The notes under the pieces: generated by a model
Database searches by the model: none
Told to the model about the DNA's origin: nothing
The model's input: only the letters and a program-made list of their open reading frames with translations
Position numbers and translations under genes: made by a program
In this document: in pieces, positions 7,871 through 16,369 of the stretch
How the letters are laid out: each line of letters begins with the position of its first letter
Position numbering within the stretch: the first letter of the stretch is position 1
DNA from: Cryomorphaceae bacterium
Lineage (GTDB): Bacteria; Bacteroidota; Bacteroidia; Flavobacteriales; Schleiferiaceae
Assembly: GCA_017858515.1 (NCBI GenBank)
Contig: JAFMBM010000035.1
Span: 1-33,934, forward strand
Direction: 5' to 3'
Length of the DNA: 33,934 nucleotides

Positions 7871-8233
7871 TCAAGCCCGTGGAGGACGGAAGGGAGAAAG
7901 GCTGTACTTCTCAGAGTGTGGAGAAGTATAAACGGGCAACTGAAACCATTGCACAGCCATTAGGGCGCTGGGAATAGAATGAATGTCATGGTCTAAGGTG
8001 AAGCTAGACCATTCGAAAATAGGAAGGATAGGAGCATCGGGCACAGAAGAAGTTTCATCTAACATCTCCGCCAAATGGCAGCTTCCATTACACTTCAGCT
8101 CGGGCTTGTCTTTATTGATACAAAATGCTTTCGCCATATACTCTCGGTTGGCCTCAAAAGACAACAATGCACCCGTTTGGAAGAACATCCGAGGTGCAAG
8201 GAAGACCAACAATAAAAGGGCAAAAGATTTCAT
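7871..8233 (-). CDS. Small membrane-anchored Cys-rich protein (CNGSCH motif)
   Basis: The protein has 120 residues if started at the ATG at 8233, which gives an immediate N-terminal hydrophobic segment (MKSFALLLLVFLAP). A longer GTG frame from 8281 is possible but would run through the likely promoter at 8250. The distinctive part is FCINKDKPELKCNGSCHL, with C38, C48, C52 and H53. I recall this motif from small uncharacterised Bacteroidota proteins in metal-related neighbourhoods. The C-terminal half contains several His and Trp residues and ends in an RPPRA tail. It is the first gene of the minus-strand cassette, 73 bases before the MbnP-like gene. A metal-sensing, chaperone or delivery role is plausible, but nothing shows it directly. 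Confidence 0.7.
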   Translation of the reverse strand: MKSFALLLLVFLAPRMFFQTGALLSFEANREYMAKAFCINKDKPELKCNGSCHLAEMLDETSSVPDAPILPIFEWSSFTLDHDIHSIPSALMAVQWFQLPVYTSPHSEKYSLSPFRPPRA

Positions 8234-8249
8234 GGGTATAAAGCTACAA

Positions 8250-8283
8250 CAAAAGTAAATGGCGAATGAGACAATGATCACAA
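8250..8283 (-). promoter_or_regulatory. Bacteroidota-type promoter for the copper cassette
   Basis: On the minus strand TACTTTTG (8250-8257) matches the TAnnTTTG -7 consensus exactly. TTGT (8280-8283) sits 22 bases upstream as a partial -33. The ATG at 8233 follows at a suitable distance, which supports that start over the GTG at 8281. Confidence 0.5.
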
Positions 8284-8345
8284 GGCGTAATAAAATGAAT
8301 AAACGCAGAGTAATTTAATAATGTTTTTTAAGGCTATGATAAGCC

Positions 8346-8353
8346 TACCTTTG
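8346..8353 (+). promoter_or_regulatory. -7 element of the typA promoter
   Basis: TACCTTTG matches the Bacteroidota -7 consensus TAnnTTTG exactly, 19 bases before the typA ATG. The -33 region is only a T-run (near 8324-8329), so that half is weak. Confidence 0.5.
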
Positions 8354-8372
8354 CCGCGCTTTTGCAGACCCT

Positions 8373-10172
8373 ATGAATATACGAAACATTGCTATTATAG
8401 CACACGTTGACCACGGTAAAACTACCTTAGTTGACAAAATTCTTCACTATTGCCAGTTGTTTAGAGACAACCAAGAAACGGGAGAACTGATTCTAGACAA
8501 CAACGATCTGGAACGCGAACGAGGTATTACCATTCTGAGCAAGAATGTATCCGTACGCTATAAAGATTTTAAGATCAACATTATTGATACCCCAGGTCAC
8601 TCGGATTTTGGAGGTGAAGTAGAGCGCGTTCTCAATATGGCAGACGGCGTTCTTCTTTTAGTAGATGCTTTTGAAGGCCCAATGCCTCAAACGCGTTTTG
8701 TTCTACAAAAAGCATTGCAACTCGGATTAAAGCCGATTGTAGTTGTAAACAAAGTAGACAAGCCCAATTGCGATCCGGAATTGGCTCATGAAAAGGTTTT
8801 CGATCTAATGTTTACGCTTGATGCTACCGAAGATCAGTTGGATTTCCCAACGGTATACGGTTCTGCCAAGCACAATTGGATGGGCTTAGATTGGAAGGTT
8901 CAAACCGATAGTATTTCTCCACTTTTAGATACGGTGATAGAGCATATCCCCGCACCTAAAGTAATTGAGGGCAATACTCAAATGCTTATTACTTCGCTCG
9001 ACTTCAGTAATTATACGGGTAGAATAGCCATCGGTCGCTTACATAGAGGTGAGCTAAAGGAAGGCCAATTTGTTCTTTTGATTCGTCGCGATGGAAGTCA
9101 GCATAAGGCGCGTGTAAAAGAGCTCTATGTTTTCGAAGGATTAGGAAAGGTGAAAACCGACCGTGTTCAAGCGGGAGATATTTGTGCGGCTTCAGGTTTA
9201 GAAGGATTTGAAATTGGCGATACCATTGCCGATGCAGAGTTCCCAGAGGCCTTGCCAACCATTGCCATCGATGAGCCTACTATGAGTATGCTCTTCACCA
9301 TTAATGATTCTCCTTTCTTTGGCAAAGAAGGAAAATTTGTTACCTCAAGACATTTGCGCGAGCGTTTGGAGAAGGAAATTGAAAAGAACCTTGCCCTTCG
9401 CGTAGAACATACAGATGCTGCCGATTCTTTCCGTGTATTCGGAAGAGGAGTATTGCACCTGAGTGTATTAATTGAAACCATGAGAAGGGAAGGATACGAA
9501 CTTCAGATTGGTCAGCCTCAGGTTATCCTTAAAGAAATTGACGGCGTAAAATGTGAGCCTATAGAAGAATTAACCATTGACCTTCCTGATAGTGTTTCAG
9601 GTAAGGCCATTGAAATGGTTACCCTTCGCAAAGGTGAACTTCTTAGCATGACGCCTAAGCTCGATCGTATGATCTTAGAGTTTAGAGTGCCTTCAAGAGG
9701 ATTGATCGGATTGAGAAATCAGCTTTTAACAGCTACAGCGGGAGAGGCGATCATGTCGCATAGATTCCATGCTTTCGAAGCATACAAAGGAGAGATTCCA
9801 AGTCGTCAAAACGGATCTATTATTTCTATGGAGAAAGGATCTACTATACCTTATTCATTGGATCGACTCCAAGATAGAGGTAAGTTTTTCATAGACCCAG
9901 GACAAGACATCTATATGGGACAAGTAATTGGAGAGAATAGCCGCGCCGGTGATATGGCGGTGAACGTAACCAAAGAAAAGAAGCTTACGAATATGCGTGC
10001 GTCGGGTTCGGATGAGAAGATGCGCATTGCTCCTGCCATTCGTTTTTCTCTAGAAGAGGCCTTAGAATACATTCAAGGCGATGAGTACGTTGAGGTTACT
10101 CCACAGAGTATCCGTTTGAGAAAGATTTATTTAGACGAGAACGATAGAAAGCGCTACGCTTCTAAGTTCTAA
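8373..10172 (+). CDS. typA: Ribosome-associated translational GTPase TypA/BipA
   Basis: This 599-residue translational GTPase has the G1 loop AHVDHGKTT (residues 10-18), the switch region with RGIT (50-53), G3 DTPGHSD (72-78) and G4 NKVD (126-129). The BipA-specific C-terminal half follows, with the RVPSRGLIGLR segment. Length and order are those of full-length TypA, which binds the 70S ribosome and assists 50S assembly and stress adaptation. The ATG at 8373 begins the canonical MNIRNIAIIAHVDHGKTT. Its stop codon shares CTAA with the stop of the convergent carbonic anhydrase gene. Confidence 0.97.
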   Translation: MNIRNIAIIAHVDHGKTTLVDKILHYCQLFRDNQETGELILDNNDLERERGITILSKNVSVRYKDFKINIIDTPGHSDFGGEVERVLNMADGVLLLVDAFEGPMPQTRFVLQKALQLGLKPIVVVNKVDKPNCDPELAHEKVFDLMFTLDATEDQLDFPTVYGSAKHNWMGLDWKVQTDSISPLLDTVIEHIPAPKVIEGNTQMLITSLDFSNYTGRIAIGRLHRGELKEGQFVLLIRRDGSQHKARVKELYVFEGLGKVKTDRVQAGDICAASGLEGFEIGDTIADAEFPEALPTIAIDEPTMSMLFTINDSPFFGKEGKFVTSRHLRERLEKEIEKNLALRVEHTDAADSFRVFGRGVLHLSVLIETMRREGYELQIGQPQVILKEIDGVKCEPIEELTIDLPDSVSGKAIEMVTLRKGELLSMTPKLDRMILEFRVPSRGLIGLRNQLLTATAGEAIMSHRFHAFEAYKGEIPSRQNGSIISMEKGSTIPYSLDRLQDRGKFFIDPGQDIYMGQVIGENSRAGDMAVNVTKEKKLTNMRASGSDEKMRIAPAIRFSLEEALEYIQGDEYVEVTPQSIRLRKIYLDENDRKRYASKF

Positions 10173-10801
10173 TCCATCTTATATACTTGCTCTAAAGTAG
10201 AATCGTCGTTTATACTAACAGAAAGGTCTTTCACGAGACCTTCTCTGATATCATAAGCCCATCCGTGGATATACGGCATTTGCCTATGTCTCCATGCATT
10301 TTGAATGATGGAGGTTTTGCCTAAATCGTACACTTGCTCAATTACATTGAGCTCAACAAATCGTCTTGCTCTCGATTCTTCGTCCACAATGGCATTGAGT
10401 TCATCTCTATGCAAATGGTACACGTCTTTAATGTGTCTTACCCAATTGTCTATGAGTCCGAATTGTTTGTTGCTCATGGCTGCCAATACACCTCCACAAC
10501 CATAGTGTCCGCACACGATCACATGCCGTACTTCTAAGACTGTAACGGCATAGTCTAAGACGCTAAGCATATTCATATCTGTATGAATTACCATATTGGC
10601 GATGTTCCTGTGCACAAACACTTCGCCGGGTGCAGTACCTGTTATTTCATTGGCCGGAACTCTAGAATCGGCGCAGCCGATCCACAATACGGGTGGTTTT
10701 TGTCCATCGGCAAGTCTCTCAAAAAAATGGGTGTCTTCTGCCAATCGTGCTTCAACCCACTCCTTGTTGTTCTTCAGTAGCTTCTTGTAATATTCGGGCA
10801 T
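10169..10801 (-). CDS. Beta-class carbonic anhydrase
   Basis: This 210-residue beta-carbonic anhydrase interconverts CO2 and bicarbonate in the cytoplasm. Zinc ligands are visible: C43 in CADSRVPANE (with the D45/R47 dyad), and H99 and C102 in GHYGCGG. No signal peptide is present. The gene starts one base after the stop of the SulP gene upstream, so the two are almost certainly cotranscribed. This pairing suggests that imported bicarbonate is equilibrated with CO2, or supplied to carboxylases. It converges with typA, sharing four bases at the stops, and no terminator is seen. Confidence 0.95.
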   Translation of the reverse strand: MPEYYKKLLKNNKEWVEARLAEDTHFFERLADGQKPPVLWIGCADSRVPANEITGTAPGEVFVHRNIANMVIHTDMNMLSVLDYAVTVLEVRHVIVCGHYGCGGVLAAMSNKQFGLIDNWVRHIKDVYHLHRDELNAIVDEESRARRFVELNVIEQVYDLGKTSIIQNAWRHRQMPYIHGWAYDIREGLVKDLSVSINDDSTLEQVYKMD

Positions 10802-10802
10802 A

Positions 10803-12377
10803 TTAGTGGGTATTTAGGGAGCGAAACTTCATGGGTGGAATAGACTTGAGCGTTAACTCTATCTCTCTTCCATCGGCTATTTCAGCAAAACCATAAATAA
10901 CTTCAAGAGAATCGTGATCGATATTGAGAATCATACTTCCATCTAAAATAAGGCGACTGCCTTTGGGCTGCTTATCTAATAGATGCTGAAGGGATACCTT
11001 ATTTAGGAAGGAGATGTGTTCACTCAGTCGAATTTTAGTATACGTACCTCTTTCATCTTTTAACTGCTCAATATGTTGGTAGGTTACCTTGAAATTGGCC
11101 TTTAAAATAAAGAAGGCACCCACACAGAGTCCGATGATGATTCCGATTAATAGATCGGTTAAGAGAATGGCCACAACGGTTACTATAAATGGAATGAATT
11201 GCTCTAATCCGATTTTCCAATGATAGCTGTACAGAACGGGTTTGGTAAGTTTATAGCCAACTACCAATAGAATGGCGGCCAATGCCGAGTAGGGAATGAG
11301 ATTTATCCATTCAGGAAACAGAAACAAGGCCAGAATAAGCCAAATGCCATGCAATATGGCCGACTTAGAGCTTTCTGCACCCGATTCTAGATTTGCCGAG
11401 CTACGCACAATTACGGCGGTAATGGGCAATCCTCCTATCAAGCCAGAAATCATATTTCCAAGGCCTTGGGCCAACAGCTCTCTGTTGGGAGGTGTTAATC
11501 TCTTTTTGGGATCAATTTTGTCTATGGCTTCAATGCTGAGTAAGGTTTCCAAAGAAGCCACCAAAGCGATGGTTCCCGCGACCAAATAGAGTTTCGGCAT
11601 TTTGAGGACAGTCCAATCTGGAAATTGCAAGGAGGAGACCATTCCATTCCAACCCTCAAAGGTGGGCAGGCTTACGAGGTGCTCTTCTCGTATGTAAAAG
11701 TCTTGAAAATTGATTTTAAATAGCTGATTTAGAATAACACCAAGAAGCACAACCGCAATTCCGATTGGAAAAGAACCAATCCATTTCATTCTTTTCTTGT
11801 ACGCAGTTTGTCCGAAAACCATGAGAGCTAAGCAGCAAATACCCACCAAGCTGCTCTCTAGTTGGATGTGCTGCAATGAAGACAGTAAAAAGCTCAGGGT
11901 GTTGCTACCGTCACTTTGGAGAAATTCCATCTCTCCAAAAGCGTCCGTATCAAATCCAACCAAATGCGGAATTTGCTTTAAGATGAGCGTCAGTCCTATT
12001 GCTGCCAACATCCCCTTAATTACTGCGGAAGGAAAGTAGAGTCCGATGATACCTGCTTTTATAAATCCGAGAATCACTTGCATAAGTCCAGCGAGAACTA
12101 CAGCTACCAGGAGTGCTTCGAAGCTGCCCAATGTGTCATAGGCATCTAAAACAATTACCACAAGGCCCGCAGCAGGACCGCTGACACTCAATGGCGATTT
12201 AGATAAAACGCCAATGACCAATCCTCCAATGATGCCAGAAATAAGACCGCTTAAGGGTGGTGCACCCGATGCCAAAGCAATGCCAAGGCAGAGTGGAAGG
12301 GCAACGAGAAAAACCACAATGCTTGCTGCGAAGTCTTTCTGTAGCAATTGAAATGGGCTATAGGCTTTTTTAGACAT
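10803..12377 (-). CDS. SulP-family transporter paired with carbonic anhydrase (probable bicarbonate transporter)
   Basis: This 524-residue inner-membrane SulP protein has the conserved SGAPPLSGLISG (37-48) and VSGPAAGL (65-72) segments and a run of hydrophobic helices to about residue 430. A divergent STAS-like tail includes LILDGSMILNIDHDSLEVI. It belongs to a different SulP subgroup from the protein at 3496: the N-terminal signature and the ITAVIVRSSANLESGA segment differ. SulP proteins next to, or fused with, carbonic anhydrases are generally taken to move bicarbonate, and the one-base spacing to the downstream carbonic anhydrase supports that here. The start ATG at 12377 gives MSKKAYSPFQ. 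A 17-bp dyad lies 41 bases upstream. Confidence 0.9.
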   Translation of the reverse strand: MSKKAYSPFQLLQKDFAASIVVFLVALPLCLGIALASGAPPLSGLISGIIGGLVIGVLSKSPLSVSGPAAGLVVIVLDAYDTLGSFEALLVAVVLAGLMQVILGFIKAGIIGLYFPSAVIKGMLAAIGLTLILKQIPHLVGFDTDAFGEMEFLQSDGSNTLSFLLSSLQHIQLESSLVGICCLALMVFGQTAYKKRMKWIGSFPIGIAVVLLGVILNQLFKINFQDFYIREEHLVSLPTFEGWNGMVSSLQFPDWTVLKMPKLYLVAGTIALVASLETLLSIEAIDKIDPKKRLTPPNRELLAQGLGNMISGLIGGLPITAVIVRSSANLESGAESSKSAILHGIWLILALFLFPEWINLIPYSALAAILLVVGYKLTKPVLYSYHWKIGLEQFIPFIVTVVAILLTDLLIGIIIGLCVGAFFILKANFKVTYQHIEQLKDERGTYTKIRLSEHISFLNKVSLQHLLDKQPKGSRLILDGSMILNIDHDSLEVIYGFAEIADGREIELTLKSIPPMKFRSLNTH

Positions 12378-12418
12378 ATAAAATATAAGAGGTAAAGAAC
12401 CAGCAGAAACGACGGCTG

Positions 12419-12435
12419 TTATCTTGCCAAGATAA
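12419..12435. promoter_or_regulatory. 17-bp dyad, candidate operator between divergent genes
   Basis: ttatcttg (12419-12426) and caagataa (12428-12435) are exact reverse complements around a single base. The site lies between the divergent starts of the SulP gene (12377) and the polyprenyl synthase (12489). On the minus strand it contains TATCTTGG, one base from the -7 consensus, so a protein bound here could occlude the SulP promoter. Confidence 0.45.
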
Positions 12436-12488
12436 GTTATTATGATTTTAAATTATATGCAGTCATTCCGAAGTACATTAGTGCCGTC

Positions 12489-13463
12489 TTGGGAACAATA
12501 GATGAAATAAAAACTCCTGTGAAAGGAGAGATGGAAGAATTCGAGAAAATCTTCCGAAAAGCTTTGTCGAGTAAAGTGGCTATGCTAGACCATATTACAC
12601 ACTATTTGGTGCGTAGGAAAGGCAAGCAATTAAGGCCTTTATTGGTTTTTCTGGTTGCTAAGTTACACGGTGAAATAAACGGAACAAGCCATCGCGGAGC
12701 GGCCTTTATTGAGATGATTCACACCGCAACTTTGGTTCACGATGATGTGGTAGACGATGCCAATATGAGACGTGGATTTTTCAGCCTCAATGCATTGTGG
12801 AAAAATAAAATTGCCGTGTTAGTTGGAGATTATCTTTTGGCCAAGGGTCAGTTGTTGGTGATTGACAATGGGGAGTATGAAATTCTTGGTCTTGTAAGTG
12901 AGGCGGTGCGTCAAATGAGCGAGGGGGAACTTCTCCAAATAGAAAAGGCCCGCAGATTGGATGTAGATGAAACCGTCTATTATCAAATTATTGAGCAGAA
13001 AACAGCTTCATTGATTGCCTCTTGCTGTGCCGTAGGCGCGGCCTCTGTAGGCGCTTCAAAAGACCAAATAGATCAAATGCGAAAGTTTGGAAGTCTTTTG
13101 GGGATGGCCTTTCAAATAAAAGATGATCTTTTTGATTATCAAGTGGTGAATAAATCGGGTAAGCCAAGTGGAATAGATATTAAAGAGCAAAAGATGACTT
13201 TGCCTTTAATTTACGCCTTGAGTAAAGCCAATCGCAGCGATAAAAAACGGATTATTTCAACCGTTAAGAATCATCACGACAATCCAAAGAGGGTGGCTGA
13301 AGTGGTGGGATATGTGAATTCCAGTGGTGGAATTGAGTATGCAGAGAAAGTGATGTACTCTTACCGAGATGCGGCTTTAGAAATACTGAAGGGCTTTGAA
13401 GATTCGGAAGTGAAAGAGTCTTTGAAGAAACTAGCCAACTATATTATCGAGCGCAGCAAGTAA
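12489..13463 (+). CDS. Polyprenyl (isoprenyl) diphosphate synthase
   Basis: This 324-residue trans-prenyltransferase condenses isopentenyl diphosphate onto allylic diphosphates. The first aspartate-rich motif is D85-D-V-V-D89 (in HDDVVDD) and the second is D212-D-L-F-D216. The GKQLRP motif (45-50) marks the substrate pocket. Chain length cannot be read with confidence; octaprenyl/solanesyl-type synthases for menaquinone are the usual relatives. The start is a TTG at 12489, chosen because no in-frame ATG lies upstream and the M-x-T-I-x-E-I-K-x-P beginning is typical of Bacteroidota homologues. The downstream dnaG begins 27 bases after its stop. The mevalonate genes nearby supply its substrate. 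Confidence 0.9.
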   Translation: MGTIDEIKTPVKGEMEEFEKIFRKALSSKVAMLDHITHYLVRRKGKQLRPLLVFLVAKLHGEINGTSHRGAAFIEMIHTATLVHDDVVDDANMRRGFFSLNALWKNKIAVLVGDYLLAKGQLLVIDNGEYEILGLVSEAVRQMSEGELLQIEKARRLDVDETVYYQIIEQKTASLIASCCAVGAASVGASKDQIDQMRKFGSLLGMAFQIKDDLFDYQVVNKSGKPSGIDIKEQKMTLPLIYALSKANRSDKKRIISTVKNHHDNPKRVAEVVGYVNSSGGIEYAEKVMYSYRDAALEILKGFEDSEVKESLKKLANYIIERSK

Positions 13464-13490
13464 TAGAAAAAAGGATTCTATCTTTAAGGC

Positions 13491-15491
13491 ATGTCGCGCA
13501 TATCTGCCCAAAGTATTTCTCAGATCTTTGATACAGCTCGAATAGAGGAGGTTATCGGAGATTTTGTTCAGCTCAAGCGTTCTGGATCGAATTTAAAAGG
13601 ACTCAGTCCTTTCACCAACGAGAAAACAGCCTCGTTTTACGTATCTCCAGCCAAGCAAATATTTAAGTGTTTTAGTTCCAATAAGGGAGGTACCGTAGTG
13701 AGTTTTCTCATGGAATATGAGAACCTATCTTATCCAGAGGCATTGCGCTATCTGGCCAAGCGGTATGGAATTCAGATTGAAGAAGAGGAGCAATCCGCAG
13801 AAGAACAGAAGGAGACTAGCGTCCGCGAAAGCCTCTTCATTGTGCAAGAGTTTGCCAAAGACTTTTATGTGAATTATCTCTGGCATACCGACAAAGGAAG
13901 GGCCATAGGTCTCAGCTATTTAACAGAACGCGGTTTTAGCTCGGAGACCATTCAGAAGTTTAACCTCGGATTTAGTCCAGAAGGAAGAAATGATTTTTCA
14001 GAGGCGGCTCTCAAGAAAGGATACGATCATACGGTTCTTGTTCAGGCCGGCTTGGTTCGAGAAACAGAGACCTATACGAGCGATTTGTTTCGAGATAGGA
14101 TTATGTTTCCCATCCATTCGCTTTCGGGAAGAGTGGTTGGCTTTGGTGGAAGAATTCTAAAGAACAACCCAAAAGCCCCAAAGTATGTCAATTCGCCAGA
14201 AACAGAGATTTACCATAAGGGCAAGTTGCTCTACGGTTTATACCAAGCGCGTAAAACCATAGTAAAAGCAGATCACTGTTTGGTGGTTGAAGGCTATACG
14301 GATGTGATTTCAATGGTTCAATCGGGAATAGAGAATGTAGTTTCTACCTCGGGAACGGCACTTACTTCCGACCAAATCAGGCTGATAAAAAGGTTAACAG
14401 AGAATATTGTTTTTTTATTCGATGGAGACGCGGCTGGAATTAGAGCCTCGCTTCGAGGAATAGATTTAGTTCTCAAAGAAGGAATGCAAGTAAAGATTGT
14501 ACTCCTTCCCGACAATCACGATCCTGATAGCTTTGCGAAGGCCTATGGCCAAGAAGGCATTCGGAAGTATATTATTGAAAATGAGAAGGATTTTATTCGT
14601 TTCCGCTGCGATTTAATTCTGGAAGACGCCAAAGAAGATCCCATTGCCAAGACTAAGTTGATTGGTGAATTGTTGGATTCTATTGCTTTAATACCCAATG
14701 CGATTTCTCGCAGCCTCTATGTGCAAATGGCGGCCAGAGAAACCAAGATGGATGAAGCCCTTCTCTTGCGGGAGTTGAATGGGGCCATTGAGCGACATGC
14801 TCGTAGCGAACAAAAGGAAATTCAAAGGCAAAAAGAAAGGGAGAAACATTTAGGTGCTCAGCAAGAAGTCAGCTCAGAGCCTTCGAAAGCAGGTCTGGCG
14901 GCAGTACCTTCTCCAGATCAGGAAACGCCTTTGATGGAGCTGGAAGAACCGCCTGGGTATAGGATCGAAAAAGCCCTTGTGGAACTCTTGCTGAACCACG
15001 GGTATAAAAAAATAGTGGCTTCTGATAAAGTGATTGAGGAAGATGTTTCCAGTGAAGCCCAAGAATTGACGGTAACTCAATTTGTTCTGCAAGAACTAGC
15101 ATACAATGAAGTGCACTTTAAAGATCCCGTTTGTGCTGGCATTTTAAATCGAATTCACGAGGCCTGGTTAAAGGGAAGAGATGTTCTCACCGCAGAGGAT
15201 TTTTTGGAGTCTCAAGATGGTTCCGCAGAATTGGTGGCAGACTTACTTTTTGAAAAGTATAAAATCAGCAACTGGGAGGAGAAAGGAGTCTATGTTAGAG
15301 ATAGAGACGAGAGCTTAAGCCAATATGCCTCAGATGTTATTTTAAGGTTGTTGGATATATTGCTTTACGAGAAATACGGCAAAGAATTTGAAAATCTGCC
15401 CATGGATACTCCGATAGAAACCCTAAAAAGGGCGATGGAGTACAATCAAATGCGGATTAAAATTCAACTCGAATTGAATAGAGTGGTTTAA
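13491..15491 (+). CDS. dnaG: DNA primase DnaG with zinc ligands lost
   Basis: This 666-residue primase makes RNA primers at the replication fork. The N-terminal zinc-binding domain region is SPFTNEKTASF (39-49) and KCFSSNKGG (59-67). The usual CPFH is replaced by S39-P-F-T42, and the second pair is reduced to C60 with S62/S63, so the zinc site is almost certainly gone. The TOPRIM core is intact, with E267 in VVEGYTDV and D311/D313 in FDGDAAG. A C-terminal helicase-binding region follows a charged, Gln/Glu-rich linker (about 438-490). I recall other Bacteroidota primases with similar losses. The gene converges on ubiA and shares a TTAA at the stops. Confidence 0.95.
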   Translation: MSRISAQSISQIFDTARIEEVIGDFVQLKRSGSNLKGLSPFTNEKTASFYVSPAKQIFKCFSSNKGGTVVSFLMEYENLSYPEALRYLAKRYGIQIEEEEQSAEEQKETSVRESLFIVQEFAKDFYVNYLWHTDKGRAIGLSYLTERGFSSETIQKFNLGFSPEGRNDFSEAALKKGYDHTVLVQAGLVRETETYTSDLFRDRIMFPIHSLSGRVVGFGGRILKNNPKAPKYVNSPETEIYHKGKLLYGLYQARKTIVKADHCLVVEGYTDVISMVQSGIENVVSTSGTALTSDQIRLIKRLTENIVFLFDGDAAGIRASLRGIDLVLKEGMQVKIVLLPDNHDPDSFAKAYGQEGIRKYIIENEKDFIRFRCDLILEDAKEDPIAKTKLIGELLDSIALIPNAISRSLYVQMAARETKMDEALLLRELNGAIERHARSEQKEIQRQKEREKHLGAQQEVSSEPSKAGLAAVPSPDQETPLMELEEPPGYRIEKALVELLLNHGYKKIVASDKVIEEDVSSEAQELTVTQFVLQELAYNEVHFKDPVCAGILNRIHEAWLKGRDVLTAEDFLESQDGSAELVADLLFEKYKISNWEEKGVYVRDRDESLSQYASDVILRLLDILLYEKYGKEFENLPMDTPIETLKRAMEYNQMRIKIQLELNRVV

Positions 15492-16366
15492 ATCAGTACC
15501 AAGAGTATAATTCCACTGATAAGAAAGAGCTTGTAAACGATATGAAGTTTTCGAGCCTTCTGACTTTGTTCTACCCACTTTGGAAGTTGATTCCAACTAA
15601 AGTATTGCAGAAGCAAACTCAAGCCTAAGTAAATCCAGAGTTGATCTAGATCGAAGAAGCAAATAAGAATTAATGCAATAAGGCTGGAGGCAACGGAGAT
15701 CAAGCTGAGATGGCGAGCAAGTCCAATGTAGCCAGTGCGTGCGGGTACTGTCGGATAACCTAAAACGGTATCGCCTTTCAATCCAACTACATCTTTCACC
15801 AAGCCTCTGGTAAGCTCAAGTGTAAAGAGGTAGATAGCATAAATCACTAAGGTGAAATGCGGATTTTTATAATAGAAGAAAATAGCAAAAAAGGGAAGGA
15901 AACTCAAAAGAGCTTTGATGAGGTTGGCAACAACAGCGAGCTTTTTGATTTTGTGCGAATAGGCCCAGAGGGAGGCAGCAAAGACCGAGAAGAACAATAC
16001 CGCACGCCAAGAAATAGAAGAGGCCAATACAATGGCTAAGAGATTGAGAAAGAGGTAAATGTTAAGGGCGGTAGGAGTGCTTACAATATGTTCAAAAGCC
16101 GTTTGCAAAGGCCTATTGATCATATCCTTCTCTTGATCGTAAAAATTATTGATGATAAATCCGCCCGCCACCACTAAAGCAGTAGATAATCCTATAATGT
16201 GCAGATTGAGGTCGAGTAGGGTAGCCTTCCAATCGGTGGGATCGTTGAGAACAAAGAGCGCAGTAAGAAATTGAGCCAAGGCCACAAGTCCTACATTCCA
16301 CCACCGGGCCTGACTGAGAAGGGCGATGGTTTTGAGAATAGTTAACCGACCTTCAGACTGTGTCAT
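15488..16366 (-). CDS. UbiA-family prenyltransferase
   Basis: This 292-residue integral membrane protein joins a polyprenyl chain to an acceptor. Both catalytic aspartate motifs are present: N73-x3-D77-x3-D81 and D192-x6-D199, between hydrophobic helices. In flavobacteria the relative beside mevalonate kinase is usually annotated as a geranylgeranylglycerol-phosphate geranylgeranyltransferase-like protein; the acceptor here is uncertain (glycerol phosphate, quinone ring or another). It is the last gene of the mevalonate operon, three bases after mevalonate kinase, which argues for use of the operon's isoprenoid product. Its stop overlaps the dnaG stop. Confidence 0.88.
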   Translation of the reverse strand: MTQSEGRLTILKTIALLSQARWWNVGLVALAQFLTALFVLNDPTDWKATLLDLNLHIIGLSTALVVAGGFIINNFYDQEKDMINRPLQTAFEHIVSTPTALNIYLFLNLLAIVLASSISWRAVLFFSVFAASLWAYSHKIKKLAVVANLIKALLSFLPFFAIFFYYKNPHFTLVIYAIYLFTLELTRGLVKDVVGLKGDTVLGYPTVPARTGYIGLARHLSLISVASSLIALILICFFDLDQLWIYLGLSLLLQYFSWNQLPKWVEQSQKARKLHIVYKLFLISGIILLVLI

Positions 16367-16369
16367 AAA

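Noticed and set aside
5035-8283. Methanobactin precursor peptide near the MbnP/MbnH genes
   Set aside because: No small Cys-containing precursor frame with a suitable leader, and no MbnB/MbnC-like gene, was found.
13479-13486. TATCTTTA as a dnaG promoter -7
   Set aside because: It is only 4 bases from the ATG and lacks a -33; dnaG is more likely cotranscribed with the polyprenyl synthase.
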